Made by a program: the position numbers and the translations under genes. A stretch of 56,896 bases of DNA from the NCBI GenBank assembly GCA_949738465.1, contig CATJBQ010000151.1:1-56896 (forward strand), read 5' to 3'. Every line of letters begins with the position of its first letter. Position 1 is the stretch's first letter. Below are positions 34,890 to 44,023 of the stretch, one piece after another. This DNA comes from an uncultured Lachnospiraceae bacterium. GTDB lineage: Bacteria > Bacillota > Clostridia > Lachnospirales > Lachnospiraceae. Below the pieces are notes generated by a model. It ran no database searches and was not told where the DNA came from. It saw only the letters and a list, made by a program, of their open reading frames with translations.

Positions 34890-35924
34890 TCACGCGATCA
34901 GCTCCAGCGCCCGCTTTAAGCCCTGCAGCTTATCATCGTACTCCACCAGGGTGGGGGCCAGATATCCCCCTTCCCCAAATTCATTCCAGGCGTAAATCGA
35001 GAATGCCTCCCTGCGCCCGTCTCCGGCCGGGATTCCAAGGAGCGGATTCTGGCGGATCAGGCCGCAGAGCCGCAAAATCCCTTTCCGGATCTGCTCCCCA
35101 TCCGGTATCCGGAAGCTCGGCCGGGGATCATACCAGGGACGCGGATTCCACCCGGAAGGAAAATAAGGCATAAAGGGGATTCCAAGACCTGCGCATTTTT
35201 CCGCAAAGGAAAGGGCATAATCCAGAAGCAGCCCATATTCATAATCCCTGTCTTTCGAAGGAAGCTGGGGCAGATCCATATAGACCGAATAGAAATCCAC
35301 CAGCTTCAGATACCGGAGCAATTCCTTCCCCACATCCCCGTATGTGATCCCTCCGGTAAGGAGCAGCTCCCTTCCGGCCTCCTCCCGGGCAATCCTTTTC
35401 AGCAGCCGGATCCGCTCCCGCACCACCGAAAGATCATTGCCGCACTGCTCCCGGAACATCGGGAAGCTGTGGATTTTGAAGATCGCTTTTCCGTCAACGG
35501 TGTAATAGGAGGGATGCTTCAAAAAACCTGCCCACAACCTGCAGGTTTTCTCCCATTCCCCCTCCTCCAGGATGGAAAAGGGCGGATGATTGCAATATTC
35601 TACTACAAATCTCATTTTATCGTTATATGGAGAGGCACAGAAATGTGCAATCCCCGCATTCAGATACTTCGCGTGCAACCCGTCGCATTGCGTGGACGCG
35701 CTATCCACTGGATACCACAGCATCTGAAAGAAATCAACGCCATATTGCGCCGCCGTAAGGATATCGCTATCCATTGTCATTTGGTCATCGTAGCATCCAT
35801 TGAGGGAGATTCGGTTGACATAACGTTCCCTCCAATCTTTGGAAGGTTCCTTTGCATCCTTCCATTTGTTGGGTTCCTCCCTCCACCATCCAGAAAAATA
35901 ATTCACACCTACCACCGGTTTCAT
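34890..35924 (-). CDS. GH99/WbsX-like TIM-barrel protein
   Basis: About 344 residues from an ATG at 35924, six bases after GGAGG. The motifs VGVNYFSGWW at the N-terminus, YGVDFFQMLWYP, FVVEYCNHPPF, YTVDGKAIFKIHS and the C-terminal IYAWNEFGEGGYLAPT are those of the GH99-like/glycosyltransferase WbsX group (GH99 proper cleaves endo-alpha-mannosidic bonds). The AWNEFGEG motif carries the conserved acidic pair. It is the last gene of the transporter operon, 11 bases after the permease stop. The mannose link fits the nearby GH38 fusion, but activity is inferred. Confidence 0.75.
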   Translation of the reverse strand: MKPVVGVNYFSGWWREEPNKWKDAKEPSKDWRERYVNRISLNGCYDDQMTMDSDILTAAQYGVDFFQMLWYPVDSASTQCDGLHAKYLNAGIAHFCASPYNDKMRFVVEYCNHPPFSILEEGEWEKTCRLWAGFLKHPSYYTVDGKAIFKIHSFPMFREQCGNDLSVVRERIRLLKRIAREEAGRELLLTGGITYGDVGKELLRYLKLVDFYSVYMDLPQLPSKDRDYEYGLLLDYALSFAEKCAGLGIPFMPYFPSGWNPRPWYDPRPSFRIPDGEQIRKGILRLCGLIRQNPLLGIPAGDGRREAFSIYAWNEFGEGGYLAPTLVEYDDKLQGLKRALELIA

Positions 35925-35935
35925 TTTCATCCTCC

Positions 35936-36838
35936 TCATCCTTTGACAGAGCCCACCATAACGCCCTTTACAAAGTATTTCTGTACAAACGGATACACAC
36001 ACAGGATCGGCAGTGTGCACACCACCACCGTAGCCATCCGAAGCGCCTCCGACGCCGGAATCTGATTGGCGCTGCTGGAGCCGATCAGGGATGCTCCCAC
36101 ATTTTTTGTCTCCATGATATTTTTCAAAAACAGCATCAAGGGCTGCAGCTTCCTGTCATCGATAAACAGCAGCGCATTGTACCAGGAATTCCAGAAGCCC
36201 ACGGCAAAATACAGCGCAATCGTTGCGATGATGGCCTTTGACAGCGGAATTATAATGCAGAACAAAATCTGGATATCATTGGCGCCATCCAGCTTTGCGG
36301 ATTCCTCCAGGCTGTCGGGAATCGACTGGAAGAAATTGCGGATCAGGATCATATTCCAGGAGGACCAGCAGCTTGGCAGGATCAGGGCCCAGATGGTGTT
36401 CCCTAAGCCAATCCCCCGGACCACCAGATAAAAGGGAATCAATCCTCCGCTGAACATCATGGAAAACAGGATATAGAGCATAATCCCGTTTCTTCCCGGC
36501 AACTGCTTCTTCGAAAGAGGATATGCGAAAAAAATTGCCAGCATCGTGCCTAAAAAAGTCCCTGCTGCCGTAACAAATATGGTAACTCCATAAGCCCTCA
36601 CCAGATCCCTGGCATTTTGAAAAAGGTACTGGTAGGCCTCCAAAGACCACTCTGCCGGAATCAGCTTTACGCCAATGGTCCCCAGGGCCGTTTCTGAGGT
36701 GAAGGACATGGAGATCACATACAGGAACGGAATGACGGTAATCAGCCCCACCAGGATCAGCCAGAAGTAATTCATCCCGCTGGCAAGCATGTCCCCCGGA
36801 CGCAGTTTTTTCTTTTTACGGTTACGGATTTTACTCAT
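35936..36838 (-). CDS. Carbohydrate ABC transporter permease (MalG/YtcP type), mannoside locus
   Basis: 300 residues, six membrane segments, EAA loop EESAKLDGANDIQILFCIII and the C-terminus KGVMVGSVKG typical of the YtcP group. AGGAGG precedes the ATG, and the gap to the first permease is 14 bases. It partners the LplB-type permease at 36853-37782. Confidence 0.92.
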   Translation of the reverse strand: MSKIRNRKKKKLRPGDMLASGMNYFWLILVGLITVIPFLYVISMSFTSETALGTIGVKLIPAEWSLEAYQYLFQNARDLVRAYGVTIFVTAAGTFLGTMLAIFFAYPLSKKQLPGRNGIMLYILFSMMFSGGLIPFYLVVRGIGLGNTIWALILPSCWSSWNMILIRNFFQSIPDSLEESAKLDGANDIQILFCIIIPLSKAIIATIALYFAVGFWNSWYNALLFIDDRKLQPLMLFLKNIMETKNVGASLIGSSSANQIPASEALRMATVVVCTLPILCVYPFVQKYFVKGVMVGSVKG

Positions 36839-36852
36839 TTTCCACTCCTCCT

Positions 36853-37782
36853 TTACCAGATTCCTTCATAACCGAACTTTTTCGACAACCAGTTTGTAAT
36901 AAGCACCAGGATGCATGCAAAAACAGACTGGAACAATCCCACCGCAGCCGGAAAGCTGAATTGCGCCGCGCGTATCCCGTTCCTGTATACAAAGGTTTCA
37001 AAGACATCCGACACCATACGAAGCTGCGCATTTTCTCCCGCAAACAGATAGATCTGTTCAAAATCCCCCGTCAGCAGGCCGCCCACCGCCAGGATCAGAA
37101 CAACGGCACAGACCGGGGCGATTGTGGGCAGCGTAATATGCCACAGCTTCTGTCTCCGGTTGGCCCCGTCCACCGTCGCCGCCTCAAACATCTCCATATC
37201 CATGTTGGACAAAGCCGCCAGATATATGATGGACTGCATCCCCATCCCCTTCCAGATGGAGGATCCCACAATAAAACTGATAAAGGTCCTGGTATTGGTG
37301 GTAATATCGGTATAGGGAATCCCAAGGGCTGTAAATACATTCTGAAAAACGCCATAATAAGGGTTAAACAGCGTAAAGCTGATCCCCACAACAACCACCC
37401 ACGAAAGGAAATTGGGCAGATAGGAAAAGGTCTGGACGATCTTTTTGATATATCTGTTCCTGCAGGAATAGATCAGCAGCGCAAGGATCAGCGGTACCGG
37501 GAATCCGATAAAAATTTTTGCCGCGCTGATCTTTAAGGTATTCCCCAGGATCCGCAAAAAAGAGCTGCTGGACAACAGCATCTTAAAATTAGACAGGCCC
37601 ACCCACTCGCTTTTCAGAATCCCCACCATGGGATTGTAATCCTGGAAGGCAATCACAATGCCAAAGATCGGGGCGATATGAAAGACCAGCAGCCAGAGGA
37701 AGCCCGGTACCATCAGCAAATATAAATATTTGTAATTTTTTATGGTCTGCCACCTGGATTTTCCCTTCTTTTTCTTTTTCAT
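36853..37782 (-). CDS. Sugar ABC transporter permease (LplB type), mannoside locus
   Basis: 309 residues from the ATG at 37782 with AGGAGGAG upstream; the longer frame lies inside the preceding coding sequence. A poly-Lys N-terminus, six membrane segments and the EAA loop EAATVDGANRRQKLWHITLP identify it. It is preceded by the DUF6259-like hydrolase in the same transcript. Confidence 0.92.
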   Translation of the reverse strand: MKKKKKGKSRWQTIKNYKYLYLLMVPGFLWLLVFHIAPIFGIVIAFQDYNPMVGILKSEWVGLSNFKMLLSSSSFLRILGNTLKISAAKIFIGFPVPLILALLIYSCRNRYIKKIVQTFSYLPNFLSWVVVVGISFTLFNPYYGVFQNVFTALGIPYTDITTNTRTFISFIVGSSIWKGMGMQSIIYLAALSNMDMEMFEAATVDGANRRQKLWHITLPTIAPVCAVVLILAVGGLLTGDFEQIYLFAGENAQLRMVSDVFETFVYRNGIRAAQFSFPAAVGLFQSVFACILVLITNWLSKKFGYEGIW

Positions 37783-37796
37783 GAAACTCCTCCTAT

Positions 37797-39956
37797 TCAA
37801 AGCTCTACCATTGCGGCATCGAATTCCCTGACCACAAGCCTCGTTACCACCGCCCCCCGATCCTTCCCCGCTGCCAGGCGACACGGCCGCTCCAGAAGAA
37901 TCTCCCGGTCAGAATCGGTATAATTGACAAAGATCTGCACACGGCTGCCGTCTTCATCCTCCCAGGCGCTGGAGAGAACCCTGGGATATTCCACAACCGT
38001 GCCGTCCCGCCGGATCAACGAAAACATCCCGTCCTGCTGACAGGAAATGGGACGGATCATCTTTCCCGATAAAAGATATCTTTTGGCCGCTCCCTTCCTT
38101 AGGCGCAGCAGGTTCCGGACCAGCTTAAGCAGCGTTGGCTGATCGGGGCCCGGGATCTCCCATACCGTCCCCCAGTCCCAGAACAGCTCGCCTCTGCCAT
38201 TCAATACCCCAGTCAGAAGATCGCCCGACACAAAGGAATAGGCCATGCGGAAATGCAGGGAAAACGGATTTTCTGCTTCCGGCACCGCGTGGTTAAAATT
38301 ATTCTCATTCCCCATAAAATTAAACAGGTACTGATGGTATACAAAGGCGTAGGCGGGCACCGGCCTGGCATAGTAAAAATTGATATTGTATCTTAAGTCG
38401 CTGAAGGTCAGCATATGAAAATAGCTTTCTGCCGCAGCCGCCTCGCATCCGATTACAAGATCCGATCCCTTCTCCCGGATCAGATTTTCCACCTCCTCAT
38501 AAAGCCGGTTCATGGCATCCACCGCCCACTTCCCATGCACCGGCAGATGCCCATGCTTTTTGCTATAGCAAAGCTGGGACATCCCGCCCAGATTCTGGTC
38601 AAAATACTGGAGATAATCCACCTGGCTGTCAATCACCTTGGAAATCTCCCCCACCACGCAATCCGTCACAAACTCATTGGCCGGGCACATATCATACCCC
38701 CAGCGGATAGGCCCGTTACAGATCAGGGAATGGGGTACGCTCTGATCCGGCGCCGCGCACATAATGTCAATGAGACCATGGTCCTGCCGGTACTGCTTCT
38801 TCTGATATTGCGGCCACAGCACGCTCTCATCCGTCCATCCGATTCCGCTGGCATATAATCCCACCAGATTTCCGGACGCATGCATCCGATCCACAAAATC
38901 CTTGAACATACGTTCTCCTCCGTAGGGTGGCCAGATATACGGCGGCGCCCAGGGAGCCGTCCCCTCCCAATGCATCAACAGCACCAGGATCTTTGTCTCT
39001 AAAATCTGCGCATATTTTTCCACCAGCGGCAGGATCTTCTCGTATGGAAAAAAACAGTTTGGCTCCATCTGCCCGGTATCCTTCTCCCCCCGGACCGGAT
39101 AGATCAGCACCATCGGCGATTCCTTCAGCCATTCCGGTACCTGCTCACGCCTGGAAAAAAACTCCGGCAGCCTGCAGCTACTCTGTACAAAGTCCCGGTA
39201 CAGCTTTGCCGCATCCATCCAGTCGCCCACGCCATCCTTTAAAATATAAGGAAAATCTGCCTCGTATTCCGTATGCCCTTCCACGGAGGGAAACACCCGG
39301 TATTCCATCCTGACCCCATATTCTGTCCGGTGATACTCGATGGCCTTAGGGTTGTACCGGGGATCATGGGCCGCAAAATAAAAGCCTCCCTCCTTCGTAT
39401 AATATGCCATAAACTGCATCTGCACCGGTCCCGGATAGAATCCCTCCCATCCTTTACTGGGATACCCCACCGGCTGATAGCGGTACCCTTCTGCCATCGC
39501 GCTGTCCCTCTGGGAAGGGTCGGACACCTCGCAGCCCTCCATGGCAGGCCAGAACAGCTTTCCGGTTCCTCCGTCCGACACAAAATCATTGGGCACCGTC
39601 AGTTCCGGATAATCGATGTACTCCACACAGCAATCCGTCCCATTTCTGACAGCGATGGAGAATTCAAACCGGTCCCGGGCTTCATTTACAATAATATGCG
39701 CTTTTACCGAAAGCTCCAGCCGCTCCTGCTCTGTATATAGAAAATCCAGCCCCCGGCCGGTTCTCTTACAGGAAACGCTCCGGAAAGAAAAAGCATCCAC
39801 ATCCACCGCTTCTCCCGTCCCGGTCCTGAGACGGATCAGAAACAGCGGACGTTCCCCGGCTCCCTTTGCAATCATTTCCTTCTGCAGGATCTGATAGGAT
39901 ATCATAGAGCCCCTTTCATCGAACTGCAGGGTACTATGCTTTGTATTCAGCCGCAT
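37797..39956 (-). CDS. DUF6259-like predicted glycoside hydrolase
   Basis: 719 residues: an N-terminal beta-sandwich (1-250), then a TIM-barrel-like part with MVLIYPVRG, ILVLLMHWEGTAPW, NLVGLYASGIGWTDE and DYLQYFDQNLGGMSQLCY, where acidic residues are in the places expected of a retaining hydrolase, and a C-terminal all-beta domain. No signal peptide, so cytoplasmic. I place it in the DUF6259 group from overall pattern, not a decisive motif. The ATG at 39956 (AGGGGGGTGG site) is preferred over 39989. It is the first gene of the minus-strand half of the locus. Confidence 0.6.
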   Translation of the reverse strand: MRLNTKHSTLQFDERGSMISYQILQKEMIAKGAGERPLFLIRLRTGTGEAVDVDAFSFRSVSCKRTGRGLDFLYTEQERLELSVKAHIIVNEARDRFEFSIAVRNGTDCCVEYIDYPELTVPNDFVSDGGTGKLFWPAMEGCEVSDPSQRDSAMAEGYRYQPVGYPSKGWEGFYPGPVQMQFMAYYTKEGGFYFAAHDPRYNPKAIEYHRTEYGVRMEYRVFPSVEGHTEYEADFPYILKDGVGDWMDAAKLYRDFVQSSCRLPEFFSRREQVPEWLKESPMVLIYPVRGEKDTGQMEPNCFFPYEKILPLVEKYAQILETKILVLLMHWEGTAPWAPPYIWPPYGGERMFKDFVDRMHASGNLVGLYASGIGWTDESVLWPQYQKKQYRQDHGLIDIMCAAPDQSVPHSLICNGPIRWGYDMCPANEFVTDCVVGEISKVIDSQVDYLQYFDQNLGGMSQLCYSKKHGHLPVHGKWAVDAMNRLYEEVENLIREKGSDLVIGCEAAAAESYFHMLTFSDLRYNINFYYARPVPAYAFVYHQYLFNFMGNENNFNHAVPEAENPFSLHFRMAYSFVSGDLLTGVLNGRGELFWDWGTVWEIPGPDQPTLLKLVRNLLRLRKGAAKRYLLSGKMIRPISCQQDGMFSLIRRDGTVVEYPRVLSSAWEDEDGSRVQIFVNYTDSDREILLERPCRLAAGKDRGAVVTRLVVREFDAAMVEL

Positions 39957-39994
39957 AAAACCACCCCCCTGACTTGCTTGTAAAACCATCCCAT
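39947..39994 (-). CDS. Possible 15-residue leader peptide overlapping the DUF6259 gene start
   Basis: An ATG at 39994 sits eight bases after a perfect AGGAGG and encodes MGWFYKQVRGVVLCG, ending in a TGA that overlaps codon 3-4 of the DUF6259 gene in another frame. The best ribosome site of the transcript serves this frame, not the annotated start. It may couple translation, or the true hydrolase start may be GTG/ATG upstream. Confidence 0.3.
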   Translation of the reverse strand: MGWFYKQVRGVVLCG

Positions 39995-40027
39995 TCTCAG
40001 CTCCTCCTTTTTATTTATTTTGGGATT

Positions 40028-40064
40028 AGTATACCATTCCCCTGCAAAGTTGTCAATACAAATT
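40028..40064 (-). promoter_or_regulatory. Promoter of the DUF6259-permease-GH99 operon with candidate operator 3
   Basis: Minus-strand TTGACA (40051-40056), 17-bp spacer, TATACT (40028-40033). An 18-bp near-palindrome, AAGTTGTCAATACAAATT on the plus strand (40047-40064), covers the -35 box and resembles the sites at 33604 and 40078. Confidence 0.7.
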
Positions 40065-40077
40065 ATATTTTACCAAA

Positions 40078-40114
40078 AATTTATATTGACAAATTTTCAT
40101 TTTCGTATTATATT
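40078..40114 (+). promoter_or_regulatory. Promoter of the divergent binding-protein gene with candidate operator 2
   Basis: TTGACA (40086-40091), 17-bp spacer, TATATT (40109-40114). The near-palindrome AATTTATATTGACAAATT (40078-40095) overlaps the -35 box, in the same relation as on the divergent promoter. Confidence 0.7.
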
Positions 40115-40158
40115 TAAGTTGCAAGTTGTTAAACTAATTTTTAGGAGGAGGAACGAAT

Positions 40159-41742
40159 ATGAAGAAACGAGCAATTGCCATGTTATTGGCAGCAGGTATG
40201 ATTTTCAATGTTGTGGGCTGTGGGAATTCATCAGGCGAAAATGATACCGTTAAGAATGGGGGAGATTCGTCACAGAATCAGGACAATGAAGCACAGGGTG
40301 CAGACACTTCGGGAGATACGGTCTCCTTCACCTTTTACACCCACGGCGTAGCAACTTCCACCGATATCCCGAAATACCAGGAGGAGGTCCTGGCCGAGGT
40401 GAATAAGAAGCTGCAGCAGGATCTGGGGTTTACGGCTGACATCCATACGGTTTCCTACGCAGACGATGTTTTTGCCGAGAAAGTGCTCCTGGATCTGTCC
40501 GGAAAAAAGACCATCGACTTTATCCGTTTTACCCAGCCCAGCTCACAGTTGGCCGATTTATACGGGAAGCATATGATCCTCGACCTCACCGAATATATCG
40601 ACCAGGCCAAAAACCTGAAGGAGAATATTCCGGCGGATGTCTGGAAGGAGGTATCCAGCGACGGAAAGATCCTGGCCATTCCGATGCCGGTATTCCAGAC
40701 GACCACAACCGGCTGGGTAAGAGGCGACCTGGTGGCTGAAGCCGGATTGGATGCCATCACGACATTTTCCGAGTTTGAGACTTTCCTGAAATATGTGAAG
40801 TCCACTTATCCGGATAAAACTCCTTATGTCGCGCCATTGACCAACATCGAATCTTACCTTCTGGGCTATTTTACGGAAACGCCCATTGCCGTGGGTGTAG
40901 ATACCCCCGGTGGATTTGTGGATGCTGACGGGACCATCAAGCCCAAGATCTATGATCCCGGATACAGGGATTTCATTGCGAAGCTGGCCGAATGGTATGA
41001 AGACGGACTAATCGATGACAGCATCTTTAATCTGGATGAAAACCAGGTAATCGATATCTTTGGTAAGGACATCGCCGGCGCTGTGGGCGCGAATATCTGG
41101 CAGCAGCAATACGGTACCCTGGCAGCAGTTACCGAGGCCAACCCCGATTGGAATATTTCCTTCCTCTCGCCGCTTTCCGATGCGAAGAAATATCCCTCCA
41201 GCGGCCTGGCAACGGAATTCCTGGCTTTGTCGGCTACTTCCGAAAATCCCGAAAAAGCCGTCCAGTTTGCCGACTGGTGTATGTACAATGAGGAAAATTA
41301 CTGGCTTGTGACAGCGGGAATCGAAGGAAAAACCTACGAGATCGCTTCCGAGGGCGATTACGAGATCATGAAGGCGCCCCAGAGCGAAGGAGACACCCCT
41401 ATGGCGGATCTGTTCCAAAGCCTCTTTCCGGGCTACAACGGCAGTCTCAATATGAAATACTCCGCTCCCGGCGTCCCGGCCGAAACCGTCCGCGCCTACA
41501 AGGAGTGCAGCTCCATCCGCTTAGATAAGGTTTATGTCCCTGCCACCAGCTTTTATTCCATTGAAATTCCTACAGATGTCAGCCTCTCCCGCCAGGATGC
41601 CGACGCGATGGTTTTAGATGAGATCCAGGCCATGATCCAGGGACGTCAGGATTTATCCCACTGGGACGATATGCTGAAAACCTATGAAGACATGGGCGGT
41701 CTTGCGCAATACCAGATGTATACCGACGCCATGAATCAATAA
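40159..41742 (+). CDS. Extracellular solute-binding lipoprotein of the mannoside locus
   Basis: 527 residues with signal peptide MKKRAIAMLLAAGMIFNV and lipobox VVGC, an acidic Gly/Asn-rich linker, then an LplA-type large binding domain (VSFTFYTHGVATSTDI; KKTIDFIRFTQPSSQLADLY; ATSENPEKAVQFADWCMYNE). AGGAGGAGG precedes the ATG. Unlike the other transport loci in this window it is divergent from its permeases, sharing one regulatory region and a strong terminator of its own. Confidence 0.92.
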   Translation: MKKRAIAMLLAAGMIFNVVGCGNSSGENDTVKNGGDSSQNQDNEAQGADTSGDTVSFTFYTHGVATSTDIPKYQEEVLAEVNKKLQQDLGFTADIHTVSYADDVFAEKVLLDLSGKKTIDFIRFTQPSSQLADLYGKHMILDLTEYIDQAKNLKENIPADVWKEVSSDGKILAIPMPVFQTTTTGWVRGDLVAEAGLDAITTFSEFETFLKYVKSTYPDKTPYVAPLTNIESYLLGYFTETPIAVGVDTPGGFVDADGTIKPKIYDPGYRDFIAKLAEWYEDGLIDDSIFNLDENQVIDIFGKDIAGAVGANIWQQQYGTLAAVTEANPDWNISFLSPLSDAKKYPSSGLATEFLALSATSENPEKAVQFADWCMYNEENYWLVTAGIEGKTYEIASEGDYEIMKAPQSEGDTPMADLFQSLFPGYNGSLNMKYSAPGVPAETVRAYKECSSIRLDKVYVPATSFYSIEIPTDVSLSRQDADAMVLDEIQAMIQGRQDLSHWDDMLKTYEDMGGLAQYQMYTDAMNQ

Positions 41743-41759
41743 AAACAACTTTTTTCGGA

Positions 41760-41804
41760 GAACCGGCTGCCCATGACGCTTTTAAGGGCAGCCGGTTCTT
41801 TTTT
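41760..41804 (+). terminator. Strong intrinsic terminator after the binding-protein gene
   Basis: Thirteen-base arms GAACCGGCTGCCC and GGGCAGCCGGTTC with a 13-base loop, then TTTTTT. It also separates the convergent MATE gene, whose stop is eight bases away. Confidence 0.93.
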
Positions 41805-41811
41805 CTTACGC

Positions 41812-43233
41812 TCAACGGCGTCTCCCGGAAAGTCTCCGCCTTCCCAGTTCCTCCCGGAATCCCGGCAGCGCCGCTTTCCCGGCCTCCGTCACCGGCTTGA
41901 CCCACTTCCCGCTCCTGGTATACCACAGTTCGAAGATGAGCCGCAGGATCTCATCCGTATACAGGAAGGCAAACACCGCCAGAAACGGCAGATGCAGTAC
42001 CATACCTGCAACCCAGGTAGCCGGAACGCTCAAGGCAAACAGACAACTGATCTCTAAGACCGTTCCGAAAACCGCCTCCCCGCCGGCCCGGTAGCAATTG
42101 TTCATAATATAATTGCAGGTACGGATCGTTCCCGCTGCCAGGTATATAAGAATCATATATTTTCCATAATACAGAGCCTCGGCCCCCAGACCAAAAAGCC
42201 CCAGCAGCGGCCCGTGAAACACAAGGCCGGTAAGGCAGATGGTAAAGGTGATCGCCGGGCATAGCAGTGCAAATTTCTTCACATACTGATAGCCCCGCAT
42301 ATGGGAGCCGGCGCCGATTTCCTTCCCCACCACCACGGCGCTGGCGTCTGCCAGCCCGCCGAAAAACGCAAACACGAAGCCTTCCAGTACACGAAAGGCC
42401 GCCATCGCGGCAATGGCGGATTCCGCCTGGCGCCCGATCACGATATTGATCAGCATCTGGCCCACCCCGTAGAAAATCTCATTACACAGAATCGGGAAGC
42501 ATTTGCCAAGGTAGACTTTCATAAATCCGTCTCCCCGGCCAAACATATCCCTAAGCTTTAAGGGCACTTCGCTCCTGCCCCGCAGCAGAAACGCACACAG
42601 CATAACCAGATTCACCACCGCCGACATCAGCGTACCTACGGCCGCTCCGGCCGCGCCCATCTTCGGCATGCCAAACCGCCCGTAAATCAGAATCCAGTTC
42701 AGTACAAAATTCACCACAAGCCCCGTCACCGAGCAGATCAGCGGCGCTTTCACCCGCTCCGTAGAGCGCATCAGATAGCTGATAATCACACCGATCACCT
42801 GCAGCGGATAAGCAAATCCCACAATCCGGATATAGGGTACTGCCACCGCTACGATGTTGGACTTGTCCGTATAAATCTCCAGCAAAAATTCGGGCCTTAT
42901 GACAGCCATCCCGCAAAATGCAAGGGCTACCGCCAGCATAAAGGCAAAGGAAACCCCAAAGGTCTTGTTGATTCCTTTGGTATTGCGTGCGCCCCAGTAC
43001 TGGGCAAAAAACAGCATCGCCCCACCGGCAAAGCCGTAATAGCAGGAAAAGAACAGCGATGAGATCTGCGCGCAGATCCCCACCGCCGCCACCGCAAGTT
43101 CTCCCTGGCTTCCAATCATAATCGTATCCACCATGCTGGCCGTGGTTGCCAGAAGATTCTGCAGCGCAATAGGCAGTGCAATGGTAATAACCGCTTTCAG
43201 GAACATGCCGCCCCTGTTTTTCTCTCGTTTCAA
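41812..43233 (-). CDS. MATE family efflux transporter
   Basis: 473 residues, 12 membrane segments, MATE repeat signatures ALPIALQNLLATTASMVDTI with MIGSQGELAVAAVGI, and NIVIGRQAESAIAAMAAFRV. It exports cationic drugs or metabolites using Na+ or H+. The start is a TTG at 43233, 11 bases after a G-rich ribosome site; an ATG at 43206 would trim nine residues. Last gene of the LarB operon. Confidence 0.9.
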   Translation of the reverse strand: MKREKNRGGMFLKAVITIALPIALQNLLATTASMVDTIMIGSQGELAVAAVGICAQISSLFFSCYYGFAGGAMLFFAQYWGARNTKGINKTFGVSFAFMLAVALAFCGMAVIRPEFLLEIYTDKSNIVAVAVPYIRIVGFAYPLQVIGVIISYLMRSTERVKAPLICSVTGLVVNFVLNWILIYGRFGMPKMGAAGAAVGTLMSAVVNLVMLCAFLLRGRSEVPLKLRDMFGRGDGFMKVYLGKCFPILCNEIFYGVGQMLINIVIGRQAESAIAAMAAFRVLEGFVFAFFGGLADASAVVVGKEIGAGSHMRGYQYVKKFALLCPAITFTICLTGLVFHGPLLGLFGLGAEALYYGKYMILIYLAAGTIRTCNYIMNNCYRAGGEAVFGTVLEISCLFALSVPATWVAGMVLHLPFLAVFAFLYTDEILRLIFELWYTRSGKWVKPVTEAGKAALPGFREELGRRRLSGRRR

Positions 43234-43268
43234 ACTTGTAAATCCCCCTATTTTTCAATGAAATGTGT

Positions 43269-44021
43269 TCATTCCCCGCTCCCGCCCGCCATCCGGTTGA
43301 TCTGGGTAGCGATATATCCGGCCCCGTAACCGTTATCGATATTTACCACCGCGATCCCGTTTGCGCAGGAATTAATCATGGTAAGAAGCGCCGACAAGCC
43401 CCCCATGCTGGCCCCATAACCCACGGAGGTAGGCACCGCAATCACCGGCTTATCCACCAGCCCCCCCAGGACGCTGGCCAAAGCTCCTTCCATACCGGCC
43501 ACCGCCACAATGCAGTTCGCCTCCTGTACCACATCCAGATGTGCCAGAAGGCGGTGGATTCCCGCCACCCCTACATCATAAATCCGATCCACATTGCTTC
43601 CAAAATATTCCGCCGTCTGGGATGCTTCCTCTGCCACCGGAATATCTGCCGTTCCGGCCGTGCAGACGGCAATCCGGCCAATCCGCTTCTTTCCCGGCTT
43701 CTCTACCTTAATGATCCGGGACACCGTATCATATTGTACCTGAGGAAATTTCTCCCGCAAAAGCTCGTACTGGTGTTCGGATGCCCTGGTTCCAAATGCC
43801 TCGCCTTCTTCTTCCAGGAGCCTGCCAAAAATTTCCACCAGGAAAGGATCTGCTTTCCCGCTGCAGAAGATTACTTCCGGAAAGCCGCTGCGCATCTTCC
43901 GGTGCGTGTCCAGCTTGGCATAGCCCAGATCCTCGAAAGGCTGCCGGCGCAGGATACGTTCTCCTTCCTCGATGCTGATGGTTCCGTTTTTTATATTTTC
44001 CAATAACTCTCTTGTATCCAT
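43269..44021 (-). CDS. larB: Nickel pincer cofactor biosynthesis protein LarB
   Basis: 250 residues. The N-terminal helix MDTRELLENIKNGTISIEEG and the AIRC/PurE-like C-terminal domain with AVCTAGTADIPVAEEASQTA and VAVAGMEGALASVLGGLVD are diagnostic. LarB carboxylates the pyridinium of nicotinic acid adenine dinucleotide in the pathway to the nickel cofactor of lactate racemase. LarC, LarE and LarA are not in the window, so the pathway is completed elsewhere or not at all. It lies two bases after the spermidine synthase-like gene. Confidence 0.95.
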   Translation of the reverse strand: MDTRELLENIKNGTISIEEGERILRRQPFEDLGYAKLDTHRKMRSGFPEVIFCSGKADPFLVEIFGRLLEEEGEAFGTRASEHQYELLREKFPQVQYDTVSRIIKVEKPGKKRIGRIAVCTAGTADIPVAEEASQTAEYFGSNVDRIYDVGVAGIHRLLAHLDVVQEANCIVAVAGMEGALASVLGGLVDKPVIAVPTSVGYGASMGGLSALLTMINSCANGIAVVNIDNGYGAGYIATQINRMAGGSGE

Positions 44022-44023
44022 TC

